Assembly: GCF_003130705.1 (NCBI RefSeq)
Contig: NZ_CP021354.1
Coordinates: 5,270,001 to 5,334,000, forward strand
DNA length: 64,000 nt
Reading direction: 5' to 3'
Source of the DNA: Rhodococcus oxybenzonivorans
Lineage (GTDB): Bacteria; Actinomycetota; Actinomycetes; Mycobacteriales; Mycobacteriaceae
The notes below the pieces were generated by a model. The model saw only the letters and a list, made by a program, of their open reading frames with translations, did not search any database and was not told the DNA's origin. Positions 8,980-16,790 of the stretch are shown one piece after another; position 1 is the stretch's first letter; the number at the start of each line of letters is the position of its first letter. The position numbers were made by a program, and so were the translations under genes.

Positions 8980-9606
8980 CTACTGATCGTCCGGTGGCGT
9001 GGTTCCGCAGGCACAAGCTCCGCCGCCGCGCGGCTGATAGTCGTGCACGTGACCGGTGCGATCCTGGCTGATCTGACAGCAAGCGTGCAGCCGAGCCTGA
9101 AGAGTGGCACGGCCGCGCTGCACCCGGGACTTCATCCCGGACACCGAAATTCCCGCCTCGCTGGCCGCGGCGGCGTGGGTTCGGGCGTCGAGGTCGACCA
9201 TCTTCACCGCCGCGGCCTGCTCTGCGGGCAGCCCGGACAGCATCGGCACCAAGCACGACGCGAGTTCTTTCGCCGCCGCCTCGTCGGGATCGGCTTCGCC
9301 GCCGAGTGGGTTGTCCGGGACGGCGTCGACGGCGAGTTCCCGCCGATGAGGCGCCGACCGGTAGTAGTCGGTAATCGCGTTACGGGTGATGGCATACATC
9401 CATCCGAGGAGGCGGTCCTGCTCGCGTAGATTGTCAAGACTCTTGGCCATCCGCAGGAACACGATCGACAGAATGTCGTCGGCGTCCTCGGGACGCGAGA
9501 CCCGGCGGGCGATGAAGGCCCGCAAGTCGCTCGAGAAGCGGCGCCAGAGCTGGTCCAGATCAGCCGGCGCCTGGGATGTCGTCGTGGTGGAAGTGTCCTC
9601 GCTCAT
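8980..9606 (-). CDS. ECF sigma factor with Cys/His-rich C-terminal tail (SigZ-like)
   Basis: 208 aa from ATG 9606, chosen because AGAGGA lies about 13 bases upstream on the minus strand. Region 2 (residues about 20-90) contains DADDILSIVFLRMAK and the RLLGWMYAITRNAITDYYR helix. Region 4 (about 115-165) has LPAEQAAAVKMVDLD and an HTH (AAASEAGISVSGMKSRVQRGRATL). The tail adds HACC, a short His-rich stretch and CACG, as if to bind metal or sense redox. No anti-sigma gene is adjacent, so the tail may sense the signal directly (inference). The convergent Cys-rich microprotein may belong to the same response. Confidence 0.85.
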   Translation of the reverse strand: MSEDTSTTTTSQAPADLDQLWRRFSSDLRAFIARRVSRPEDADDILSIVFLRMAKSLDNLREQDRLLGWMYAITRNAITDYYRSAPHRRELAVDAVPDNPLGGEADPDEAAAKELASCLVPMLSGLPAEQAAAVKMVDLDARTHAAAASEAGISVSGMKSRVQRGRATLQARLHACCQISQDRTGHVHDYQPRGGGACACGTTPPDDQ

Positions 9607-9814
9607 GATGTTCCGGTTCCTCTCCGTCTCCAGCATCCTCGCCTGACGGCGCGGTGACGACCCCCTGAGTCATCTTTCAGGTACGGACGACGGTCATCAC
9701 CTTCGGACGCATCGTGCGTCCGAAAGCCAAGTTCCTCGTCTGTATGGGTGTCGATGTCGATGACGGGTTCTCCGCTTCGACGTACCAGTTGAAGCCTGTG
9801 AGGAGGTGAGAGCG

Positions 9815-9907
9815 ATGCTGACCACACATTTATTTTCGGGTCTGACCAGCGAAGAGGTCGATCTGATCGTGGCGGAGGAACTGCATCTGCTCGGTGCCGC
9901 CGCATGA
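9815..9907 (+). CDS. 30-aa microprotein
   Basis: ATG 9815 follows GAGGAGGTGAGAGCG, a very strong ribosome binding site. The product MLTTHLFSGLTSEEVDLIVA then EELHLLGAAA is short and mildly amphipathic. It is divergent from the ECF sigma gene and could be part of its regulon. No family recognised; supported mainly by the ribosome site and codon pattern. Confidence 0.4.
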   Translation: MLTTHLFSGLTSEEVDLIVAEELHLLGAAA

Positions 9908-10030
9908 GCGCTGTCGTCGCCCCGCTCCGGCGTATCCACTGATTCCAGCACCCCCGAACATGCCCCTACCCTCTCGCAGGGTGGGGGCCAGAAGAGTGCC
10001 CGGCTCCGGATCAGCAGTGCACACGACAAA

Positions 10031-10075
10031 ACCCGCCCCGCCCTTTCCCTGCGGAAGGGAAAGGGCGGGGCGGGT
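10031..10075 (-). terminator. Rho-independent terminator of the ABC exporter operon
   Basis: A perfect 20-bp stem (10031-10050 with 10056-10075) with a 5-nt loop, immediately after the stop of the permease gene at 10086. On the minus strand it is followed by TTTTGTCG. Confidence 0.85.
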
Positions 10076-10085
10076 AAGTCTTCGT

Positions 10086-10898
10086 TCAGCGGGCGTTCGC
10101 CGACCGAACCAGGCGGGTGAGAATGGGGACGGCCGTCACCACCGCCCACAACCCGATCGCCGCGACCAGGGCTGCGGCGGTGTCACCGATGGTCGCGGTG
10201 CCGAGCACGTGCCCTCGCAGCGCGTCGGTGGCGTGCGCGACCGGATTGACCGTCGCCATGGCCTGCATCCAGCCGGGCATGGTCTCGATCGGCGCGAAGG
10301 CACTCGAGATGAACATCAGCGGCATCATCACCATCATTCCGGCGAACTGCACCACATCCGGGCGGCGGAGCCGGTCCCCGATGAGCCCGAACAAGGCGCT
10401 CATCGCCCCGGCCAGCACCACCAGCACGACGACCGCGGCGGCGGCATCGAGCGCGGTGCCGTAGAACTCGAAACCCAATGCGACCGCGGCAATCCCGAGC
10501 AGCGCGGCCCGGGCGAGAGTGAAGACCGCCTCGTTAATGGTGCGGGCCACCCCCGGCAACGCCGCGCGCATCGGCAGGGCCGCGAAGCGATCGTGCAGGC
10601 CGTTTGTGTGATCGATCGCCGCAGACACTCCGGCATTCGTGCCGGCCATGACGGTGGACACGGCGAGCATGGCCGGGGTGAGGAAAACGATGTAACTGAC
10701 CCCGGGCGGAAAGCCCGGTCCGGCGGCGACGCTGCGGAAGACCTGGCTGAACAGGACGAGCATCGCCATCGGCATGGTCAACGAGAACATCAGGAGCTGC
10801 GGAACGCGGGCGCTGGTGCGCAGGTTGCGAACGGTGAGTGCGGCGAGCTGGTCCCCGATCGGGAACCGCCCCGTCGTGGTGGTGCGAATGGTGGTCAT
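10086..10898 (-). CDS. ABC-2 type permease (DrrB-like)
   Basis: 270 aa, membrane subunit of a two-component exporter. About six hydrophobic segments fit the ABC-2 fold, and the family-typical HTNGLHDRFAALPM loop and the PGWMQAMATVNPVAHATDALR segment before the last helices are present. ATG 10898 overlaps the stop of the ATPase gene by 4 bases (ATGA), so translation is coupled. Close relatives export anthracyclines or other lipophilic drugs; the substrate here is unknown. Confidence 0.88.
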   Translation of the reverse strand: MTTIRTTTTGRFPIGDQLAALTVRNLRTSARVPQLLMFSLTMPMAMLVLFSQVFRSVAAGPGFPPGVSYIVFLTPAMLAVSTVMAGTNAGVSAAIDHTNGLHDRFAALPMRAALPGVARTINEAVFTLARAALLGIAAVALGFEFYGTALDAAAAVVVLVVLAGAMSALFGLIGDRLRRPDVVQFAGMMVMMPLMFISSAFAPIETMPGWMQAMATVNPVAHATDALRGHVLGTATIGDTAAALVAAIGLWAVVTAVPILTRLVRSANAR

Positions 10899-11824
10899 CG
10901 GTGGGCTCCAGTGTGGGCGAGGTGGGTGAAGACGTCGTCGAGGCTCGGTGAGGTCACGTCCAGGTCGGTGACCTCGATACCGCCTCGGTGCAGGTGTGCG
11001 ACCAGTTCGGTCGCGGCGGGCGCATCGTCGACGGTGACCGACACCCGAACCCGGCCGTCGTCGAGATGGTGATCGGTGTCCGGGATGAACGGCAGGCCGC
11101 CGAGCTGGTGGGCGGGGACGGTCGCGGTCAGGACCTTGCCGCCGACGATCCGTTTCAGCTCGGCCGGGGTGCCGCAGGCGGCGACGCGACCCCGGCTCAG
11201 GACCACGATGTGGTCGGCGAGCCGGTCGGCTTCCTCGAGATACTGGGTGGTGAGCACGACGGTGGTGCCGCTGGTGGTCAGCTCGTCGACGACGTCCCAC
11301 AGGCCGGCGCGGGCAATCGGGTCGAGACCGGTGGTCGGTTCGTCGAGGAACAGCACCGACGGGGACCCGACGAGGCTCGCGGCCAGATCGACCCGGCGGC
11401 GGGAGCCACCGGAAAGTTCCCCGATCCGCCGGGTCGCATACTCGTGCAACCCGAGTCGGTCGATCAGCGCGTCGGCCCGTGCGCGGGCGGCGGTGCGACG
11501 CAACCCGGTCAGGCGGCCGATCAGCTCCAAATTCTCTCTGGCGGTGAGAAACTCGTCGAGGCCGGCGTATTGGCCGGTCACCCCGATCCGGCGGCGCACC
11601 TCGGTGGCGTCGGCCACCACGTCCAGACCCTCGACCTCCACCCGGCCGATGGTGGGGCGCACCAGGGTGGTCAGGGTACGGATCAAGGTGGTCTTACCGG
11701 CGCCGTTGTGGCCGAGTACCCCGAGGGTGGACCCGGCCGCGGCGGCGACGTCGACTCCGTCGAGGGCCCATGTTTTGCCGTAGGCGACGTGCAGGTCCTC
11801 GACGAGGACGGCGGGGGCGGTCAT
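10895..11824 (-). CDS. ABC transporter ATP-binding protein (DrrA-like)
   Basis: 309 aa. Walker A is GHNGAGKTT (about residues 38-46), the signature is LSGGSRRRVDLA, Walker B is VLFLDEPTTGLDP and the switch is TTQYLEEA. The C-terminal 80 residues form the DrrA-type extension ending in SPSLDDVF. It powers the permease encoded next in the operon. ATG 11824 overlaps the stop of an 18-codon leader ORF. Confidence 0.92.
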   Translation of the reverse strand: MTAPAVLVEDLHVAYGKTWALDGVDVAAAAGSTLGVLGHNGAGKTTLIRTLTTLVRPTIGRVEVEGLDVVADATEVRRRIGVTGQYAGLDEFLTARENLELIGRLTGLRRTAARARADALIDRLGLHEYATRRIGELSGGSRRRVDLAASLVGSPSVLFLDEPTTGLDPIARAGLWDVVDELTTSGTTVVLTTQYLEEADRLADHIVVLSRGRVAACGTPAELKRIVGGKVLTATVPAHQLGGLPFIPDTDHHLDDGRVRVSVTVDDAPAATELVAHLHRGGIEVTDLDVTSPSLDDVFTHLAHTGAHR

Positions 11825-11877
11825 CGCACACCCCCGGCGTGGTCGGCGTCGGGATGGGCGGACAAGTGGGTGGTCAT
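11821..11877 (-). CDS. 18-aa leader peptide translationally coupled to the ABC ATPase
   Basis: ATG at 11877 follows GAGAGGAACC on the minus strand. The frame reads MTTHLSAHPDADHAGGVR and its TGA overlaps the ATPase ATG (ATGA). A properly spaced ribosome site sits in front of the leader rather than in front of the ATPase, which suggests ribosomes enter through it. It may only provide coupling or may act as an attenuator; no antibiotic-type stalling motif is evident. Confidence 0.45.
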   Translation of the reverse strand: MTTHLSAHPDADHAGGVR

Positions 11878-12013
11878 CGGAACGGTTCCTCTCGCGGAGA
11901 ATGCGCTCCCACCCGGTGGTGGGTGGAAGTCCGCTTACTCAGACGAAGCGACCGCGATTCGGACGCAACCGCCGCCGAGCGGCCGTCGGCGGCAGCGCGA
12001 CCTCTGTCAGGAG

Positions 12014-13345
12014 CTATCCGTTCGGACGGGCAGACAGAGTGACCATCTGCGGAGTCGGTGCGGCGCCGCGGCCACCCACGGTGGCGGATTCGGATTCGTC
12101 GAACACCCCGGCGCCGCCGCACACCCCCGTCTCGGGCAGGGTCAGCTCGACTCGGGCCGCGGCGTCGTGATCCCCGCTCAGGGCGGCGGCGATGCTGCGA
12201 ACCTGCTCGTACCCCGTCATTGCCAGGAAGGTCGGGGCGCGGCCATAGCTCTTCATTCCAGCCAGGAACACATTCGGCTCCGGATGCGACAATTCGGCCA
12301 CCCCGTGCGGGTAGACGGTGCCGCAGGAGTGTACGTTCGGGTCGATCAACGGCGCCAACTGGGTCGGGGCCTGCAGCACGGGGTCGAGGCCGAGGCGGAT
12401 CTCCGACAGCCAGGACAGGTCTGGGCGGAACCCGGTGAGCACCACCACCCGGTCGACGTTCTCGATGCGGGCCCCGGTGTCGGAGACCAACGCCATCTGC
12501 CCACCGTCGGATTCGATTGTCGCGGTGCGGAACCCGGGAACCACCTGCAACAGTCCGGCATCGACGGCCGCCTTGGCGCGCAGGCCGAGGGCGCCGCGGG
12601 CAGGTAGCTGGTCGTCCTCGCCGCCGCCGAACGTGGAGCCGACGTCACCGCGGCGCAACACCCACGTGATGCGGGTGCCCGGGGCCTGCTTCTCCAGATT
12701 GGCCAACGCGACGATCGCGGTCAGCGCCGAGTGGCCACTGCCGGCGATGACGGTGTGCTTTCCTCCGTAACGGGCCCACGCGTCCTCGTCCGCGAGGTTC
12801 GGGACCCGGTACTCGATCCGGTCCGCGGCAGCCTTCTCGCCGAGTGCCGGCAGGCCTTCGCCGCCGAGCGGGTTCGGCGTGCCCCAGGTGCCGGAGGCGT
12901 CGATGACCGCCTGAGCGATGATGCGGTCCTCGGTGCCGCCTGAGCGGCGCAGGTGCACCGACAGTGGTTCGGTGTCGCGGCCGGCGTCGACCACCCGGTC
13001 CCGACCGCGGCGGGCCACCCCGATCACCTCGGTGCCCAGCTGCACCACGTCGCCGAGCGCTGATGCCAACGGCTGCAGATAGTTCTCGGCCCAGTCCTGG
13101 CCGGTCGGATATGCGTCATCGTCGGGGGCTGCCCAGCCGGCCGCCTCGAGCAGGCGGCGAGCTGCGGGGTCGATCAGCTCCTCCCAACGAGAGAACAACC
13201 GCACATGGTTCCACTCGGCGACGGCAGCACCGGCGACCGGACCGCGCTCGAAGACGAGCGGAGTCAGGCCGCGCTCACGCAATTCGGCGGCGGCGGCGAG
13301 GCCGATCGGCCCTGCACCCACTACGACTACAGGCAAAGCACTCAT
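12014..13345 (-). CDS. FAD/NAD(P)-binding flavoprotein of the ars cluster (ArsO-like)
   Basis: 443 aa, two-dinucleotide-binding-fold oxidoreductase related to thioredoxin reductases and flavin monooxygenases. The FAD motif is VVVGAGPIGLAAA at residues 6-18. A second Rossmann motif, VIAGSGHSALTA, lies near residue 203. VVLTGFRPDLSW and FLAGMKSYGRAPTFLAMTGYEQVRS lie towards the C-terminus. Such flavoproteins recur in actinobacterial ars operons, but their reaction is not settled. It is divergent from the ArsR-GNAT gene, with three ArsR-type operator copies between them. Confidence 0.82.
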   Translation of the reverse strand: MSALPVVVVGAGPIGLAAAAELRERGLTPLVFERGPVAGAAVAEWNHVRLFSRWEELIDPAARRLLEAAGWAAPDDDAYPTGQDWAENYLQPLASALGDVVQLGTEVIGVARRGRDRVVDAGRDTEPLSVHLRRSGGTEDRIIAQAVIDASGTWGTPNPLGGEGLPALGEKAAADRIEYRVPNLADEDAWARYGGKHTVIAGSGHSALTAIVALANLEKQAPGTRITWVLRRGDVGSTFGGGEDDQLPARGALGLRAKAAVDAGLLQVVPGFRTATIESDGGQMALVSDTGARIENVDRVVVLTGFRPDLSWLSEIRLGLDPVLQAPTQLAPLIDPNVHSCGTVYPHGVAELSHPEPNVFLAGMKSYGRAPTFLAMTGYEQVRSIAAALSGDHDAAARVELTLPETGVCGGAGVFDESESATVGGRGAAPTPQMVTLSARPNG

Positions 13346-13359
13346 CTCGAGATCCTTCC

Positions 13360-13435
13360 ATCGACGTTCATCGATCTACTGATTTCGGAGAGTATCGATG
13401 CTCGTCGATGAATGCAACCATCGATGTATATCGAT
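13360..13435. promoter_or_regulatory. Three ArsR-type operators between divergent genes
   Basis: Three 16-bp near-palindromes: ATCGACGTTCATCGAT (13360-13375), ATCGATGCTCGTCGAT (13394-13409) and ATCGATGTATATCGAT (13420-13435). All fit ATCGAYGYWYRTCGAT. They lie between the flavoprotein start (13345) and the ArsR-GNAT start (13447), so one repressor could control both directions. A fourth copy overlaps the arsR start at 16783. Confidence 0.75.
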
Positions 13436-13446
13436 ATAGTGAAGTC

Positions 13447-14310
13447 ATGAGCTCCGTGGAGATGTCGGCCGTCCGGACTACCCGCCCGAACGATGCGCTG
13501 GCCACCGAAGATGCGGTCACCTACGCCGGTTGGTTCGCCTGCCTGGCCGACCCCACCCGGGTTCGGCTGCTGCACCAGGTCGCATCCCGGCCTGCCGGGA
13601 TCACGGTCGGTGAGCTCGCTGACGCCCTCGAAATAGGACAGCCCACCGTCTCGCATCACGTCCGCAAGCTCGCGGACGTCGGCTTCGTCACCCTGAACAA
13701 AAGCCGCACCAGCACCGTCGTCACGGTCAACCCCTCCTGCTGCACCGGACTGCCACACGCCGCGGACGCGGTCATGGGTGTGCTGACCTCGCGCCCGTGC
13801 TGCCCGGACGACCTACCCGGCGACGTGACCATCCGTCCCATGACAGACGAGGACTGGGAGGACGTGCGCCGGATCTACGGCGAGGGCATCGCCACCCGCA
13901 CCGCCACCTTCACCACCGAAGTGCCCACCCGGAAATCCCTGGACGCACAGTGGCTCCCCGATCATCGGTGGGTCGCCGAGATCGACGGTACGGTGGCCGG
14001 CTGGGCCACGCTGAGCCCGACGTCCGGACGGGACTGCTACCGAGGCGTCGCCGAAAACTCGATCTACGTCGCCGACGGCATGCGCGGGCGCGGCGTCGGC
14101 AAGACCCTGCTGCGCACCCAGGTCATCGCCGCCGACGACGCGGGTATCTGGACGCTGCAGACGTCGATCTTCCCGGAAAACAGGGCCAGCATCGCCCTGC
14201 ACCACTCCGCCGGATTCCGCACCGTCGGCGTCCGCGAACGCATCGCCCAACTCGACGGTGTGTGGCGCGACACCGTCTTCCTCGAACGCCGCAGCGCAGC
14301 GACGACCTGA
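13447..14310 (+). CDS. ArsR repressor fused to a GNAT acetyltransferase (ArsR-ArsN-like)
   Basis: 287 aa. Residues about 20-110 are an ArsR/SmtB winged helix (LADPTRVRLLHQV, then GQPTVSHHVRKLADVGF). Two vicinal Cys pairs (SCCTG and RPCCPDD, about residues 98-119) lie between the domains and could bind As(III). From about 125 to the end it is a GNAT of the phosphinothricin-acetyltransferase type: IRPMTDEDWEDVRRIY, YVADGMRGRGVGKTLL for acetyl-CoA, FPENRASIALHHSAGF. Known ArsN enzymes of this type acetylate arsinothricin. The fusion suggests the resistance enzyme is its own regulator. ATG 13447 lies close behind operator copy three. Confidence 0.85.
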   Translation: MSSVEMSAVRTTRPNDALATEDAVTYAGWFACLADPTRVRLLHQVASRPAGITVGELADALEIGQPTVSHHVRKLADVGFVTLNKSRTSTVVTVNPSCCTGLPHAADAVMGVLTSRPCCPDDLPGDVTIRPMTDEDWEDVRRIYGEGIATRTATFTTEVPTRKSLDAQWLPDHRWVAEIDGTVAGWATLSPTSGRDCYRGVAENSIYVADGMRGRGVGKTLLRTQVIAADDAGIWTLQTSIFPENRASIALHHSAGFRTVGVRERIAQLDGVWRDTVFLERRSAATT

Positions 14311-14321
14311 ACGGTGTTCCC

Positions 14322-14357
14322 AACCTTCGACTTGACCTTCGAGTCGAGTTGAAGGTT
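14322..14357 (+). promoter_or_regulatory. MerR-type operator-promoter
   Basis: Left arm AACCTTCGACTTGAC (14322-14336) and right arm GTCGAGTTGAAGGTT (14343-14357) match at 13 of 15 positions with a 6-bp centre. TTGACC at 14332 and TACCGT at 14358 are spaced about 20 bp, the long spacing typical of MerR-activated promoters. It lies just upstream of the merR remnant. Confidence 0.65.
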
Positions 14358-14370
14358 TACCGTCGATGAC

Positions 14371-14520
14371 ATGAGCACGTACAGGATTTCTTAGCTCGCG
14401 GCGCTCGCCGCGGTGCCGGCCACGACTCTGCTGTTGACCCCCGGCACCCTGGTGTTGAGTGTGTGCGCCCCCGAGGCGGCCGAACCGCTGGTGACCGAGC
14501 TGTTCGGAGTGAGGGCATGA
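14371..14520 (+). pseudogene. Gutted merR-family regulator remnant
   Basis: The frame from ATG 14371 reads MSTYRIS, an amber TAG (14392), LAALAAVPATTL, then LLTPGTLVLSVCAPEAAEPL and VTELFGVRA before TGA. The first 20 codons match the start of MerR-family HTH domains (MSTYRIS-Q-LA...VPATTL), with Gln changed to stop. The last 29 codons look like the extreme C-terminus of such regulators. The middle of the gene (roughly 200 codons or more) is missing in frame. A MerR-type operator immediately precedes it. The assignment rests on motif memory, not on an alignment. Confidence 0.6.
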
Positions 14521-14633
14521 CGGCGACCGGCCGACGATGACCGGTCGCCGACCCACGTGCGCGACAATGACCGCGCCTTGGAGTAGGCAGAAACGAACCG
14601 CGAGGGAGACGAGCAGTTGCACAGCCGCAGGGC

Positions 14634-15611
14634 GTGGTCGCGCGAATGGAACAGCACCAGGTGGCGATCTACCTCGCGGCGATGGTCGCCGGCGCCGGAA
14701 TCGGCTGGACCGCACCGGCAGCGGGCCCTGGCCTCGAGCACGCGATCAACCCGGTCCTTGGCGCGCTGCTGTTCGTGACGTTCCTGCAGGTGCCGGCCGC
14801 CGAACTGCTGCGGTCCCTGCGTGAGGGCCGGTTCCTGGCGGCCGTCCTGGCGGTCAACTTCCTGCTCGCCCCGCTCGTCGTCGCCGCGATGTTCACCTTT
14901 CTGCCCGCCGACCAGGCGGTGCGGATCGGTCTGCTGCTGGTATTGCTGTGCCCGTGCGTGGACTATGTGATCGTCTTCTCCGGGCTAGCCGGCGGCAGCA
15001 GCAGCCGTCTCCTCGCTGCGACCCCGTTGCTGTTGCTCACCCAGATGCTGCTGCTCCCGGTGTTTCTCGTGCTGTTTCTCGGTTCGGATCTGTCCGATAT
15101 CGTCGACGTCGGACCGTTCGTCACCGCGTTCATCGTCTTGATCGTCATCCCCCTCGCGTTGGCGTGGGCCACCCAGTTCTGGTCGGCGCGTGCGGAATCG
15201 GGGCGGAGCGCATCGGCGGCGGCGACCGCAACGATGGTGCCGCTGATGGCGGCCACCCTGCTGGTGGTGGTCGCCTCCCAGGTGCCGAAGCTCGAGGGCC
15301 AGGTTGCCGATGTGGCCGCGGTGGTGCCCTTCTACGTGGCGTTCCTGGTGGTAATGGCGTTCGCGGGACTGCTGGTCGCCCGGTTGTGTCGGTTGGACCC
15401 GCCGTCCGGGCGGGCCGTGCTGTTCAGCGGAGCGACCCGCAACTCCCTGGTCGTGCTGCCCCTCGCGCTGGCCCTGCCCGACCATCTCGCGGTCGCCGCG
15501 GTGGTCGTGGTCACCCAGACCCTCGTCGAGGTCGTCGGCATGGTGATCTACGTCCGGTTGGTGCCGCGTCTGCTGCCCGCGGCCACCGATACCTCACCCG
15601 CACCGGCCTGA
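14634..15611 (+). CDS. BASS/ACR3-like membrane transporter, probable arsenic efflux
   Basis: 325 aa with about ten hydrophobic segments, in the bile-acid:sodium-symporter superfamily that includes ACR3. Landmarks are LLCPCVDYVIVFSGLAGGSS near residue 105 and the FSGATRNSLVVLPLALALP core of the second repeat. GTG 14634 is taken as start; ATG 14646 is an alternative. It differs from the canonical ACR3 at 17169, so the island has two exporters, possibly for different arsenicals. It converges on the CDF gene. Confidence 0.78.
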   Translation: MVARMEQHQVAIYLAAMVAGAGIGWTAPAAGPGLEHAINPVLGALLFVTFLQVPAAELLRSLREGRFLAAVLAVNFLLAPLVVAAMFTFLPADQAVRIGLLLVLLCPCVDYVIVFSGLAGGSSSRLLAATPLLLLTQMLLLPVFLVLFLGSDLSDIVDVGPFVTAFIVLIVIPLALAWATQFWSARAESGRSASAAATATMVPLMAATLLVVVASQVPKLEGQVADVAAVVPFYVAFLVVMAFAGLLVARLCRLDPPSGRAVLFSGATRNSLVVLPLALALPDHLAVAAVVVVTQTLVEVVGMVIYVRLVPRLLPAATDTSPAPA

Positions 15612-15617
15612 GCCGGG

Positions 15618-15633
15618 ATCCGCGGCGGCGGAT
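15618..15633. terminator. Short hairpin between convergent transporter genes
   Basis: ATCCGC, a 4-nt loop, then GCGGAT, in the 37-bp gap between the convergent BASS-like and CDF genes. The stem is short and there is no T-run. Confidence 0.35.
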
Positions 15634-15648
15634 TTCGAGCGCCTTACT

Positions 15649-16350
15649 TCAGTCGCCGCAACACTCGGAGCCATGCGCTGCAGTATCGGGGCGGGGATTG
15701 ACCGGCGCGACACAGCAGCTCTCGCCCTTCCAGGCGTTGAGCCCTTCCTTGACGGCGATCACCGCGATCACCAGCGCGGCGATCGGATCCGCCCAGGACC
15801 AGCCGAACAGGCTGTTGACCAGCAGGCCGACCAGGAGGACGGCGGACAGGTAGGTGCACAGCAGGGTTTGCTTGGAGTCGGCGACCGCCGAGAGGGAGCC
15901 GAGTTCACGCCCGGCTCGCCGTTGCGCCCAGGACAGCACCGGCATGACCGCCAAACTCACAGCAGCCAAACCGATTCCGATACTCGAATGTTGCGCTTCG
16001 TCCAACCCCACCAGTGACCGGAGAGCGTCGACGCTCACATACAGCGCGAGTCCGAAGAAAGAGAAAGCGATGATCCGCAGCGCGATCTTCTCGCGCGCTT
16101 CGGGATCCTTGCCCGCGAACTGCCAGGCCACGGCGAACGCCGAGGACACCTCGATCACGGAGTCCAGCCCGAATCCGATCAGCGCGGCAGACGACACCCT
16201 AGCGCCCTCGGTCAACGCGATGACCGCCTCGAGCACGTTGTAACTGATCGTCGCGGCCACCAACCACCGAATCCGGCGCGAGAGCAACTGGCGACGATCC
16301 GCCGAGAGACCGGGTGGCCGCATCCCCGGGGTGCCGAGATCTGACGCCAT
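15649..16350 (-). CDS. Cation diffusion facilitator-like metal exporter
   Basis: 233 aa. CDF-type membrane protein with metal-site-like acidic residues in membrane helices: GFGLDSVIEVSSAFAVAWQ in the first repeat and ADSKQTLLCTYLSAVLL plus WADPIAALVIAVIAVKEG in the second. The C-terminus has two Cys pairs (ESCCVAP and SECCGD), unusual for the family and echoing other Cys tails here. ATG 16350 overlaps the stop of the CmtR-like gene (ATGA), so regulator and exporter are coupled. Likely cargo is Cd, Zn, Pb or Co. Confidence 0.82.
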   Translation of the reverse strand: MASDLGTPGMRPPGLSADRRQLLSRRIRWLVAATISYNVLEAVIALTEGARVSSAALIGFGLDSVIEVSSAFAVAWQFAGKDPEAREKIALRIIAFSFFGLALYVSVDALRSLVGLDEAQHSSIGIGLAAVSLAVMPVLSWAQRRAGRELGSLSAVADSKQTLLCTYLSAVLLVGLLVNSLFGWSWADPIAALVIAVIAVKEGLNAWKGESCCVAPVNPRPDTAAHGSECCGD

Positions 16351-16694
16351 CAGCAGCACCCGTCGGAATCCGCCGTCGGGCAATGGGACGGATCGACGGC
16401 CAGGACCAGACCGATCAAGTCGTCGAGCGCACGCCCGATACGAGGATCCGCCAGTTCGTAGCGAGCCCGTCGCCCCTCGGGAACGGCGACCACAAGTCCA
16501 CAGCCCCGCAGGCACGCCAAATGATTCGACAGGATCTGCCGCGACACCCCGATCTGCTCGGCCAACTCGGACGGATAGCCCGGCGCTGTCCGCAGACGCA
16601 GCAGGATCTGTGTGCGCGTCGAATCCGAGAGCGCATACCCGAAACGGGCAAGCGCATCACCGTGCACGAGAGTATCCACACCCAAACGATACAT
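16350..16694 (-). CDS. cmtR: CmtR-like ArsR/SmtB metal-sensing repressor
   Basis: 114 aa from ATG 16694, which fits the N-terminus of mycobacterial CmtR; starts further upstream to 16736 are possible. The winged helix contains VSRQILSNHLACLRGCGLVV, whose two Cys match the Cd/Pb ligands of M. tuberculosis CmtR in the recognition helix. A third candidate ligand follows in AVDPSHC near the C-terminus, and the protein ends in GCC. It represses its own operon with the CDF exporter until Cd(II) or Pb(II) binds. Confidence 0.82.
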   Translation of the reverse strand: MYRLGVDTLVHGDALARFGYALSDSTRTQILLRLRTAPGYPSELAEQIGVSRQILSNHLACLRGCGLVVAVPEGRRARYELADPRIGRALDDLIGLVLAVDPSHCPTADSDGCC

Positions 16695-16774
16695 CTGCTT
16701 CTGTATCCAGAAAAGCATGTACTCAAGCCCATTCATCGACTGTTCATTTGTGCACTGATTCGATGTCTGTCAAT

Positions 16775-16790
16775 ATCGACTTATGTCGAA
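16775..16790 (+). promoter_or_regulatory. ArsR-type operator overlapping the arsR start codon
   Basis: ATCGACTTATGTCGAA contains a perfect TCGAC-N4-GTCGA dyad and matches 14 of 16 positions of the operators at 13360-13435. ATG 16783 lies inside it. CAATAT (16771-16776) could be the -10, which would give a leaderless, self-repressed transcript. Confidence 0.6.

Noticed and set aside
10988..12607. 539-codon plus-strand frame antisense to the ABC ATPase and flavoprotein
   Set aside because: Shadow frame spanning two well-supported minus-strand genes.
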